A stretch of 64,000 bases of DNA, taken from NCBI GenBank assembly GCA_947561715.1, contig OX387201.1:5908001-5972000 (forward strand). Reading direction: 5' to 3'. Shown here piece by piece: positions 27,730 through 39,300 of this stretch (position 1 is the stretch's first letter; every line of letters starts with the position of its first letter). The position numbers and the translations under genes were made by a program. Origin of the DNA: Ascidia mentula. Lineage: Eukaryota; Chordata; Ascidiacea; Phlebobranchia; Ascidiidae. The notes under the pieces are model-generated. The model was not told the DNA's origin. It ran no database searches and was given only the letters and a program-made list of their open reading frames with translations.

Positions 27730-29035
27730 CGTACAGAGGATCGCCCGAACGTTGCAAAGGCAACCCGGGCGCAAGGGCCACCCACACATGAACAATCGTA
27801 GAACATTTTACCCCTTTTACTCATTCCGTTACCCAGGATTTTACGGCTAGCAGTTTTACCGCCCTTTTCAATGTTCCGCATTGTTCGCCGCCTTGTACTG
27901 TGTTGATTTTCAAGGCGAGACCAAGATCTATACTATCACTGTACCGCATTTAGCCGATAGCAAATCACTATACAATTATGTCGAGACCATACACAACTGA
28001 AGATCTCACGAAGCCAGTTCCAGTGTTTTTGGAGCCGTTTTCTTCAACAAATGTCCGAAACAGTGCACAAACTATTGTTTGGAAAAATATTCCAATGTTT
28101 GTAGAGGATTAAAATGCACACACAGTCTGTTCGGCTGCGAAAAAAACCCTCAGCAATAAAAATGTCCAGATGTCCTGCGCCCAGCATATTGTTTTACGTG
28201 TAGTTGTCGCAACCGTGGCCTTACCTGTGGCGCGTCGCCATATTTACGCTGTATCCACTGAGAAAGCCATCGATTACAGCACCATCAGTCTTTTCTTGTG
28301 TCAGATTGGAAAACAAAATCTTCAATTGCACAATATTTTTTGCGCGTGTAGCTATTTTTGCGATCCTTTTTACAGTGTAAAAACATTCCCAAGCCTTTCT
28401 GTTGGACGCCACGCGTTTTTTTGTTTTTATTTGGCGTCGTGTTGAATTATTTTCTCGCGAACGAATGAAGCATAATAATGAAACGTGACGTGTAAGATAG
28501 TTCAAGAACGGAATGGTAAATTGCTTGCAATCAACAAGCCACGTAAAATGGTTTATGGCAATGAAATATTCTGTGAATAACTTGACCATTGTCAAAACAG
28601 TGCGGGAGCATATAGAATAAGGTAAGACCATGAATCTCAGTAGCTGTAACAGGACGGAAAAACGGTCAACCGGTTTGGCAGAGTTTGAAGAAAAGGCAGT
28701 TTCGGACGCAATTCCAGTTTACTGGCAAGCTGTGTAAGCCAACATTCAGGTAAAAAGAAAAAATAGTGAACGGCGACATCACGTGACTGCAAGTTTTTTT
28801 TGGCAAAATAGTAAAAACTGTGTCGGAAAAACAATACAGTAAATTTGAAATGCTTAGCCGATAGTCGAGGCCATCAAAATCCTCCATATGTCGACAACAA
28901 AACGTGATAAAAGTGCCGTGCATATACCAAAAACTTTCAATAATTTCCTGCTACACCAACAAGAAAATCATGAACCAAAAGCAAAGCCAACATAAGTACA
29001 AAATTAAATAAATAAAAACAAAAAGATAATGTATT
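27730..29035. other. Convergent intergenic region between P-Rex and GPR161
   Basis: The P-Rex 3' UTR enters from the left and the minus-strand GPR161 3' end from the right. A plus-strand AATAAA at 28155-28160 is a fair P-Rex poly(A) signal. On the minus strand AATAAA overlaps the GPR161 stop codon (around 29034-29040). Open frames on either strand here have no family resemblance, so I call no gene. Confidence 0.55.
28155..28160 (+). promoter_or_regulatory. Candidate P-Rex poly(A) signal
   Basis: Canonical AATAAA about 430 nt after the P-Rex stop, in the convergent region. Confidence 0.45.
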
Positions 29036-32000
29036 TTATTTCTTGACGCCTTCCATTAAGTCGTAGGCCAAAGTTTGGGCAAAGAAATCTACTACCTGAG
29101 GTTTGTCCCACCTTCTAATTCGTACGGGATCGCCGGCTTCCAAGTGCACTAATCCCGCTGGAAGAAACACTGTCGCCTGCTCGTCTTCGATGCCTTCAGG
29201 TGTTAAACTTTTATTCGGCGAAGGTCGGCCATTTTCTGACGCCGTGCGGCGATTCGAACTGCAGGCGCCTGGGTCGGGTACCGGCAAAAAGTCGGCGTCT
29301 TTCGTTGATATTACGGCACCGGATAGGCCAAACAACAGAGCGGACTGCAAGAGCTCGCTGCCTAGTAGCTCGGGCGATGTGATCTGGCCAGTGTTCTCTA
29401 ATAGCTTTTCTCGTTCTCTTGGTTTAAAATTGGAATCATTGGAAGATTTCGCGTCATGGCAAGTTTCGGAACCCAAAACAATTATTGGGTCTGGTACGGA
29501 CTTGTCTCCGGAATCTCGCGCTAAACGCATCTTATATCCACTTCCAGCCGCCGGGGTTTGTTTCCAACACGTTGGGCGCTTGTCGGGGACGCCCGAGTTG
29601 TTGCCTGGGGGACGTGGCGGATGCTTTGATTTCATTGAATGCTCAGTCCTTGATATCTTCCGCAACGACGATGAGCGCGCCTTTTTACTGGACTTTGTTT
29701 CGATTTGCATCGGGTAAACAACAGCTGCCATAGCCGCACTTTCGTCCATTATGGCGGCCGTGATACGCGGTGACAATCCAAGATCTGTAAGATTCGTTAA
29801 ACGTGTGTAAATACTGGAGTTTAATTGGTGAGGACCGGAATGTTTGTAACTAGCAATTCTACTACACTTTTATACGAATAACATACAAGCGGCGGCAACA
29901 AAAAATATTTTTCTACTTGTTTAAGATACACAATCCTGGACGTAACACAATTTGTTACGCGCATAGCTGTACAAAGGACGATATCACAGCACATTGATTT
30001 TATTCGTTATTGTGAGAACACAACATTTTTTTGCTGGGTCGTTAGTGTTTACCTTTGATGTGAGTGGAAATACTTAGAATGCGGGTTCGTCTCGTCTGAG
30101 GTCCTCTCGATTTGCCGCAAATTATCGACATCATCTCTTGTCTCACAGTCTCATTCCACAACCCGTATATTACAGGATAATATACGCATCTATGTGTATA
30201 TAGTAAAATATAAGCTACAAGTCGTGTCAGTCATGATGAGGGAGAATTAAAATATATGTTTTGGGATGGAAAATTACTGCATTTTGTGATGGAAAATCTA
30301 CAAAACTGGGTTCCTCTACGACAAAAATTTCCAGTATTTGTAGCTTAGGAATTTCTCTTCTTAAAGACTTCCTTGCAAATAATTTTTAATACAGTATTTT
30401 CTTCACGTGTTTCAACACAATGTGTTTAGGAATTCCTTTAAATGTTTAGCATTCACAATTACATACGTTGTGTACATGAGGATGGTAGAGATCGACACCA
30501 ACCAATCGGCGACCGCAACCGGACGGTATGAAGCAACTGTACCGCTCACTTCAACGAGGTAGTTTTTCGAATCAAGGAAGGTTTCGATCAATGACACAAT
30601 TATAAAGGGACCAACAGCCACCAGTATGAACCCCACGATTACCGAGATTGTGCAACATGCCTAAGGTAAAAGGGGACGAAAAAAACACGTCATTTTAAAT
30701 GTAACTTTTATTGATTGATTGTCACAATAATGAGTGGAGCTGCACGGAGCGTGTGCTGTATTGGGTTATGACAGAGACAAATATTGACGTTCCATGCATT
30801 ACTGTTGCATTATGAAGTCACTAGCACCAAAAGTCGAAGGAGTTTTTTATAAATAATATATGATCAATCGACCGAGGAGCAACGCCGCGACTATCATATT
30901 ATAAATATATCAACAGTAGCGCTGTCTTACCTTTCGTTGATTCTTGTAATAACGAAAATACGAGAAACGAAAATTGCGTTTGAAGGAGAGTTGTCGACGA
31001 CTTCTGGTTGACGAAGAAAGTGAGTCTGCACGCATTTTTAACAGTTATTTAGCCTTCGCAACATCCATCATAAGCAAACAAATCTCACGGGAATATTTTA
31101 CCATGCATTTTTTTTTTGCGGTCGGACATTAATGTACAGTAAGCGAATACGTAGGTCCAATAAATCGAGTTTTTTATACCACGAAAATAGTGCGACTTTT
31201 TAGTGTATATTGCATGAGAAAACTTTTTGCAACAACTCATAATTTTCTTTATATTTCACGTTTAAGTTTAGAAATACCATTTCGCAACACGCGACTCTGG
31301 ACCGAACATGATCTCCCATTTGTAAAGACTTCAATCTCCCTTGAGGGAGGGCGTTTTAATGACTTCCTAGTACCACTGTAACTTGAAGCATTAGCGTTCT
31401 GATTTTTTGAATTGTTTCCCTTTTCTTCATACATTGGCTACAATTCATTTAAAAAGCTGTAATATGTTAGGATTAAAATACATCATCCAACGATTTCACC
31501 TCATGTGGTGAGGTATCTACCACTGAGTTCAACTGCTGGGAACACCCTGCATACTCTGTGGAGACAATTCCGGAATCTTCCACATAGCTTGGGTTTAATG
31601 TGGCTTGCAGTTCATAAAAACCTCTGCTGGGTGATGGGGTTGTTCCTTTAAAATGTTATGAAAGAGCAGAGTTTGAATATGACTTTGTGATGCAAAAGTA
31701 TAGGATTTATTTGAAACAAAACACCTAAAAATGCTATGAAATTAAAATACATTCACACACATGTATAATTAAAAACTCACTTGTTTTAGAAGCTAAACAT
31801 TTCTTTTCCATGTGCTCAAAACCAGGGGCATTTTTGTTGACAAATGCATTTTTTTCATAATGTAGTGATCTTTGTCTGGAAGCACTAAATACATTTAATA
31901 AATAATCACATTAATATTTTAAACAGCAATGTGGACTGTGAGAACCATAGCTGTTTATAATGTCAAGAATATAAACGAAAATTAAGAAAGAATAAATAAT

Positions 32001-33022
32001 TGATATATTGCACGCACTACCTTAATTATCCATTAATATGTAAAGCAGTTACCTTGTCTCAATATGCCTCCGTCCGATGGTTGCACCTTTATATTTATCC
32101 CGTGCAACACTAAATATTGTGCAATACATAGAAACCACACAAAAAAGTGGAAAAATACTGCATATTAGAATCTACAAAAAAAGTAAATCGATATGTGTCC
32201 ATTAAAGTTTGTCAAGTAATGCTCACCCAAAACAAACTAAATCCATAACTTTTAGCCCAAAGAGGAAAACAGCCAAATCTGGCAGGGATGAATTGGTACT
32301 GTGACCAAGCACCGAACAAGGGCGGTACTGCACAACACAAAGCCACCAGCCAACATAGTATAATAGCAGCCGTCACACGGCAACTACTAATATGATTGGG
32401 GTATTTTAATGGATGAACAACTGCATAGTATCTTCAAAATAAAGGCAATTTCAAACCATATGGCAAAACGATAGGCCCAATATACTATATATACCTGTCA
32501 TATGAAATCAGGGACAAAGTTAAAATGCTTGCACCAAACAATGATGTCGTAAGATAACCGGTGAGTGAACACCACACTTTTCCAAATAGCCAAACTCTGG
32601 TTATACTGCTAGTTATGCCAAATGGAAAAATAAGAACACCAAAGGCAAAATTTGATGACGTCAGGCTAAACACAAGTTTGTTGCTCGATGTTAGAAGATA
32701 TTTCCTCCTAAATTGAAAAAAAAACATTGATTATTAACCAAAATAAAAACATTATAAAACACTGGTAAACTTAATGCCACTTGCCTGTACAGTGTAAAAC
32801 AAACCAAAAAGTTTCCAATGCAGGAAAATATGGCAACCAATGAGAGTAAACATGTCCACAGTATATGCAAAGCTACTGTTGAATTGTCAGAATAGGAGGA
32901 TGCATTTCCATCTATAGCAGAAACAGTAAATACACAACACATATCCAAGTTTACCACAAATACAACAAAAGCATGAGTTCACCTGAAACATCAAACACAG
33001 TAAAATTGGCGAAGTTTTCCAT
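29036..33022 (-). CDS. GPR161: GPR161 copy 1, the only copy with a natural 3' end
   Basis: Class A GPCR. Vertebrate GPR161 sits in primary cilia, raises cAMP and restrains Hedgehog signalling. Exons in transcript order: 32983-33022, 32785-32911, 32495-32707, 32227-32431, 32053-32171, 31781-31884, 31482-31645, 31260-31437, 30931-31025, 30467-30660, 30053-30189, 29036-29784. They total 2325 nt (774 residues), in frame. Sequons lie at N6, N16 and N23. TM2-TM3 contain the GPR161-like FPFGITSSITRVWLFGKVWC; DRYYAVVHP follows TM3. TM6 follows KNQRKACCTI (human NQCKALITI), and TM7 is YYPVIYGLWNETVRQE (human HPLIYGLWNKTVRKE). The tail DLGLSPRITA matches human DLGLSPHLTA. The last 20 residues form an amphipathic stretch, VVDFFAQTLAYDLMEGV, placed like the PKA-RI-binding helix of vertebrate GPR161. 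The third intracellular loop is about 180 residues, much longer than in human. Intron 2 uses a GC donor; intron 7 is only 44 nt. Confidence 0.94.
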
Positions 33023-33707
33023 GGTTCAGAACTCATTGCACTAAGCAGGAACAAAAATTTTTAGCAATGTTTCCCAATCAGTGTATCACATGTCCCTCTA
33101 GAAACGGATTATAATTACCAGTGACGCTTTGGTAACTAGTCAAAGTCACTTAAAGTTTGCTAATATGGTTTTGCAAACATTGCTTTTATCAAATATGATA
33201 CAACCATAATGGTATTTAATAACAACAAAACCAAATTATTCACTTAAGCATCGACAGAAAAAAAATACATACCTCTCTGTCTATGCACACCATGCCAATG
33301 TAGAAAATATTCCTTCCCTACCAACCCAGGCAATTTTGTAAAGGGGGCCCTGCTGCTGGCAAATGCCTTTGTTTTAGGTTTTTTAACGGTACTTCCCCAA
33401 ATACGTTACAGAATACTTTTAGTGTATTCTTATTGTATGGTTTTAATGTAACCCACTGTAGTAAAATAGTTACATTTAATTCTTGTCTCTGCACAATAGA
33501 TACTCTGAATTGCCGTAGCTAAGTTACATAACATTCTTCTTGCCATGGCCTGCGATAGGTGTATGGAACAATAGTTTTATTAACTTCTTTTCAGGCAATA
33601 TTCACAAGACATGTTTAGTGCAGCGAAAACACGCCGTCAATAAAAGATATTGGCGTTGGCGATTGTCGAATGTTGAGAAGTTAGAAAGAAAGGAAATACA
33701 AAAATAT
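33023..33707. other. Spacer between BTB copy 1 stop and GPR161 copy 1 start
   Basis: About 690 bp containing the BTB 3' UTR and the GPR161 promoter or 5' UTR. A minus-strand AATAAA at 33576-33581 (about 130 nt after the BTB stop) is a fair poly(A) signal. Copies of the spacer are at 43335-44020, 49416-50561 (with a transposon inside) and 59999-60689. Small plus-strand open frames here are shadows. Confidence 0.6.
33576..33581 (-). promoter_or_regulatory. Candidate BTB gene poly(A) signal
   Basis: AATAAA on the minus strand, conserved at the matching place in the other array copies. Confidence 0.4.
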
Positions 33708-35575
33708 TTAACAATCAGCATCGCTGCTGTCAATTGATATACGCGTCGTTTTAGACGTCTTTCGTCTGTTTCTCTGGGTCCTAGGCCGTTCTTGGAGAAC
33801 GACCATAGTAGTTTTTTCGGTACACAAAACTTTCCATGGTTCCGAGAAAACAGGCTTTATGTCCGCATTCTGGGATGACCAGTCACAGTCGTGTTGTTCC
33901 GGGTCGCTGGGGTCAGAGTCGAGAGAAACAGGCAAATCGGCGGCGGACGTTTTCTGCAATCCGATTTCCGAACATTCTACCACGAACTTTGCCTCTGCGA
34001 TTGGTGGTGATGAAGCGTCCACTATGTCTTCTATGCTTACAGGGCTCGCGAATCGACCTACATACAAACAATTTTGATTACACATTTGACCTTGTTTTTT
34101 TGTATCTTTTCGGGCTGCCTGCTCAGCAAAGGCTTATTCAAATCGAATACATTTTTCATACCATTAGATTCATTGAACGAATGGTCGGTTGAGGCATCCT
34201 TCGGACGTTTGGGAGTCCGTTCGGCATCTGTCAGGTTGATTTCCTCGCAAGGTTCGACTTTAACCTTTCGTTTCAGGCGCGGTTTGACCTTTGAAATAGA
34301 TAATTGATAATGCTCAGCAGGAAGTTGGCCAAGGCAAAAGCCATGACCAAATTTGTCAAATTATTTTGCACTTTAATCCGATTACAAAATTGGTGGCATG
34401 TCATATACGAAAGTGGAAGTCGGGCAAGTTTTAAAGCTGTTTAATATATTCTGACTATTTAGTGTTTACGTCAGCATTGTGCCGTGTCAGCATTTTTTTC
34501 ACTTACGAATGATGGCGCATCAGCTTGGTGGGGAGAAGTGCGAATATCGAGACCGCTCGAGCGAACAGGAAGAAAGCTTTGTGACAAATCAGAACGTTTC
34601 TCAGCATCAAGGAGTCCAACTGGGGGAGATCCTATCACAAAATAGTAATGACTCTGAAGTCCCAATAGTTGGCAAAACAATATATTGGCTATATAAAATA
34701 TTAAAAACACGCACAGTTCCTGCAATAAATGGGGAAAAAACGTGAAACATCAGTAAGCTGGCTATTATTTCTTTCTTGAACAAACCTCTACTGTGCGGAC
34801 TTGACGACGAAGTTAAACCGAAAACTCCATGATCACGGTCTAAGGCGTCTTGAGCGGGTCGAAAGCGGTCTCTCCGGCTCGTGCGATATTCCAAGCCGGT
34901 TGGCTCCACGTTGTGTTTAATTTTCCTGTACACCTTCTCACATGCTGCCTACAAAATTACTAATGCATTGAAGGGGTTTTGTGCAACAGTAGAACAAATT
35001 TTTGTTTCATCTCTATTTAAAGTGTTTACGATTCAATACATTTCACAAGAAAAATTTAAACGGCACCTTTACGTGGTGAAAGTCCAGCACAGACGATGCC
35101 TTGTAGACGTCGTGCACGTTAGAAAAGTTAAGCACGAACGAGCTTGTGTAGACGAAATCCATGAGCACTCGAAATCCTGCACAAACAAATGTATTTTCCA
35201 GCTATGGTCATCAAACAATACCTATTAGTTCCACATAGTTTATGTGCATTTATCAACTTTTATACCTTGAAGTGGAACACCTGCCAGTACGAAATTTTGC
35301 TGCTCGTGTGCTGACGTGAAAAGGGATAAGAAATAATCGCTGTTTGCTGCAAGAAACGATTTGTGCACCCGAAATTTTTCTCCCTCCACTATCAGTGTTG
35401 CGTCACAAAACAAACCTGTGTGGTTAAATCCAGCTGTTTAAGATCTTTAATTTTGCGGCATTTTAAACTGCATGGCTAAACAAAACTTACCGTTGACTCG
35501 TTGCTCTTGTAATCTCTGTAGTACGTATGTTGTGTGCTTAACGGGCAAAATGTTGGTTTTGTCTGGTTCTGACAT
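33708..35575 (-). CDS. BTB/POZ-domain protein, copy 1 (intact)
   Basis: Exons in transcript order: 35491-35575, 35266-35415, 35073-35176, 34786-34948, 34507-34631, 34162-34288, 33708-34057. They total 1104 nt (367 residues), in frame. Residues about 29-120 form a BTB domain: LFCDATLIVEGEKFRVHKSF then LAANSDYF, the classic D..L.V....F..HK..LAA.S.YF pattern, with GFRVLMDFVYTS and a closing AACEKVYRKI. BTB domains dimerise and often bind Cullin 3 or corepressors. No Kelch, zinc-finger, MATH or BACK domain is visible. The rest is Ser/Pro-rich with basic patches (KPRLKRKVKVE; RPRTQRNRRKTSK), which would suit a nuclear protein, but that is a guess. I do not recognise the exact family. Confidence 0.85.
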
Positions 35576-36304
35576 TTTCCCCCTTAATTTAGGAAATCAA
35601 CTAACCTCCAACACCTGTCGAAATCAAAACGCGTTTTAAGCAATTTTCCCTGTTAAGCTGGTTGTAAAAGTAACTCCAAACCTCACCACGCAACTGTGCT
35701 AGAAACACAACTGCTAGAAACACAACTACTAAAAGTGTTGGCCTGTCTTTGCGACACTCGAAACTCCAGAGCACTATTGAGGATCATCCTACGTAAGCTT
35801 CGGGCTAGACCGATCGCTGTAAGAAGATAAATGCCCGACGAAGGTTCTTATAAAAGAGAAAGGGTGGTATAAACCTCTTACATTGGTGGGGATTAGAGCC
35901 TCATCCCTACATACAACATCGAGGGATTAACGCAAATAATATTGGCCCAGTCGACAACAAAGTTTAAATGGCATCACAGCACCGTTTTGTGTTATGTTCC
36001 TATACTAAGAGGACAACGGCTATATATTAGTATGAAATTTACTGTAAACAAAGGTCGGGCGCGGTAGAAATGTAGTGGAAAGCATGCACACGATAGGGAG
36101 CGCAAACAACGAAAAAACAAGACCACTGGCGTGTTATTGCTACATGCATATATTCAAGATACGAAAACGCGCTTATTTTATACTACAACGGCGAAACGGA
36201 TAAAAACATCGAAACGAACGCACTTGATGGGGGAAAGAAGTCACGGCGTGAATATGAATCAGCGCGTGGAGTCGAAGTACATTTTGAACAGGAGGGTGGC
36301 GACG
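35576..36304. other. Spacer between Axin stop and BTB start, short form
   Basis: Carries the Axin 3' UTR and BTB upstream region. Compared with the right end of the window it lacks about 890 bp at about 35933, with short GCA homology at the break. The identical loss is at about 52580 in unit 3 (spacer 52223-52951). A small direct repeat, CTAGAAACACAACTGCTAG and its variant, lies near 35700. Confidence 0.6.
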
Positions 36305-39300
36305 TTACTGGGATGGGTCGGCGAACTTGAGTTTTGCTATAACTATGTCATCGTGCAAGGGAAGCACCTCATCGTCCTTTGTGAACTCGAAGAATGTGGG
36401 CTTGTTGATGGACTGCGAGAACTTCTTGAAGTAAAACCGGCAACCGAGACACTTGGCAGGCAATTTGGCCTTGAACTGACCCAGTGTTAGCGGCGCGTAA
36501 GGTAGACGAATTTTGTAGGCAATGGTCTCATTAGGCAGATAGTACACCACCGTGGTTGTATTGATGATTCCGTGGTCGACTTGGTGTGCCGGTTTGGTCA
36601 CGTCGGTTGTGTTAGCAAAGGTAGCTGTCTCGGTCGACGAGTCAGTGTCTGAGTGGGTGTCGCGACCTTGAAGTTGCTGGTCATCCTGTAAAGAGGTACC
36701 GACTGATGAAAAAGAGGTAGAGTTGTTTACAGCCGTCCCGAGGGGCTGTGGAACGATGCCAGTGTCGTTGTACAGTTCCAACGCGGCAAGGTTGGACGCG
36801 GGATCGTACGATCCGTCGGTCTCCTCGATAAGACGTTGTTTCACTTCTTGGATAGTCGTGCTGGCGTCTGGCTGGTCAAGGATGGGCATAGTTGGGTCCT
36901 GAGCAAAAGGCTGCATTCCACGGCGCTGGTAGTTTGGTGTAACTGTAAGGCCGTCGTTTTGCACTGGGTGGACGAAGGGCATGTCCTCAGGTACAGTTTC
37001 AATGACCGGTGCTGTGTAGCGGCCCTTCTTCTGTATTCGCTTATTTCTGCAATGCGTTATATGTTAAAATCAATATCCTTTAGTATACAAGCAAATGATT
37101 CAAATGGTCACATTTTGACGTCGCATTTCAAATTTTACCATAATGGTCTTGACACTCTTTTGTGTACTTACTTTGGGTAAGCCTGAGGCGTTTGAATCCA
37201 CGCATGAATCATCTGATTTTTGTCCACTGGCACAACCTGAAAATGCATCAAAAATCGTCAATGCATTGCACGACCACAAACCTGCAAAATGAAATTAAGT
37301 TGTTTTTTTTACCGGTAGTTGCATGAAAAAAGCTTCAGGGTCCTTTTCAGCAAGCATTGGTATGTCTCGACACCTTTAAAAAGCACTTTTCATTTCACAT
37401 TAAACTGTGATAAAATTTTGACCAAAGAGATTTTGTTTTCAAGACGCATATAATCCCACATATAATATATATACCAAGAGTCCCGACAATTCCCAATTAA
37501 AAAAAATCATTAACCACTTGTTGAATGGGTTATGTACAAATAGTTAAATAGATTGGTATATGTTCTATAGTTAACAATACAATATACTTAGCCAGGTTGT
37601 ATTAAAAGGAATCATTTACCTTGATGTTAGTGGTATGTGACAGCATTCAGGCAAATTTGAGCCATAATGAAAACGCTTATGGGATGCTAAAAAAACAAAA
37701 AAAATATTATATCATATCTTTAGTTTCATTATTCGGTTAAATTTTTCGCTGTATAGGTCGGCAAACTACGGCAAACAAAAAGCCAGTTAAGCCCTTTTCT
37801 CACACTAAAACATACTCAGAGCAACGAAAGCATGTTTTAAAGGAGTTAGAATAAGCATCACTACATGTTTACAAATTGCAATGAAACCTTTGCAAAATAT
37901 ACAGGTATGACCAAGCATACAGAAATGCAAAATGTGGAATATTTCTACAAATTATTCTTTTATTTAATGAGATTGTTGTCTCTGTGGTACAAGAACAAAG
38001 GAATGAGCCATGGGTTGCCGACCTCTGGTCTATTTGGTATGCAAGTTGATTAAAACATATTTCAATGATTTTATAAGATGTATGTGAGTATACATAGCAA
38101 ATACAAAACAAAATAATTAAACATGAATTTTGTTTTTGTTTTTACTAAAATAATTAAACATGAAATTTTAGTAATTGGCTTTTGACATCATTAGTATTTG
38201 TAACAAAGTTTTTTCAGTAACTGTTCTCACAGTAGTTCAAAATTTGGTTATTTATTGTTTCTACCACAGAGAGTTAAGCAACAGCTTTGAAAAGTACACA
38301 TCTTCAACCTGTGTTATAAATTATTATGTATTACAAAGGTTGGCTTACAACTTCTTTGGTGTGAAGAAAGCCCTTCAAAACTTCTGTCAGAACAGGACAA
38401 GGTGTCTGAAGTGGCATCGGATGACTTGTCGCTTCCAATAGCTGATGCAGGGGGAACCCAGTACATATTGGGCGTGTAATATGGCAAGGCTGCACTTGGC
38501 TGCAATGTTGAAAATATAAAGCTTACAACTGAATAATTTTACTGGGATCGTTGTTGAAAATTTAGGCCCATCAACTTAGTTCTTAGGATAAATTCAAATT
38601 CATATATTGCATATATGCATAGAGCAAAATAGCTAGACACTGCCAAAAATCACACTTTTCAGAAGAATAAACCATTGACTTAAAGCTATTAGGCATATAT
38701 GTACCTGTTTGCTATCATAAACGTTTATATCTCCGTCTTTCAGTTTTTGCTCTATTGAATTTTTGATGGCCATTTTTAATATTCCTGGCCTTCTGTTAAA
38801 CAAATTGAAGTTTAGATAACTACTGAAGGAAAAACAAACAAACAAAAAAAAAACTATATACTTTGAATGTGCAGGATTCCATTCACCATCCTCATTAATT
38901 GGAGGTAAATATCCAGTGTCTGCAGGAATGACTTGTGGTGCATTTCTGTTTGTGGATTTGGCTGCAGCGGGCTCCTTACTCTTAATAATAAAACAAGTAG
39001 TTTTTGATTATTTTTGTGGGGGTTATAGCAATTGGTGACAACGCAGGAGATAGCCATTTGGATATATTAATGCGATAATGATCAGTGTCTGGCAGTTGGA
39101 TGTTGGAATAGGTACAAACATATACTAAACAAAAGCAACTGTAAAAGTTAGAAACAAGTTGAACACTGATATATTATATTGTAAATAATAATAAAAACAT
39201 CTATTAAAATTTAACCTCTGGTTGTTGTCTTTGAAGCGGGGTATTTCCTGCTTTGGGGCTCATGCTATCATATTGGTTTGAGTACTGTATAAAATTGTCG

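Noticed and set aside
28221-28631. 136-codon minus-strand frame in the P-Rex/GPR161 gap
   Set aside because: Lies in the probable P-Rex 3' UTR on the other strand, with no family resemblance.
29530-29784. First read as the Axin N-terminus, because the same frame runs into the Axin RGS domain at 39857 and 56517
   Set aside because: DLGLSPRITA matches the C-tail of GPR161, the splice phase fits GPR161 exon 11, and copy 1 continues to a natural stop without Axin. It is GPR161; the Axin link is the duplication junction.
30412-30466. Continuation of GPR161 exon 10 to a stop (NAKHLKEFLNTLC)
   Set aside because: This would end the receptor before TM7. A strong donor (GTATGT) precedes it and the next exon supplies TM7 (YYPVIYGLWN), so it is intron read-through.
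36131-36490. Plus-strand frame of 119 codons over the DIX exon, repeated in each unit
   Set aside because: It is the antisense shadow of the DIX coding sequence.
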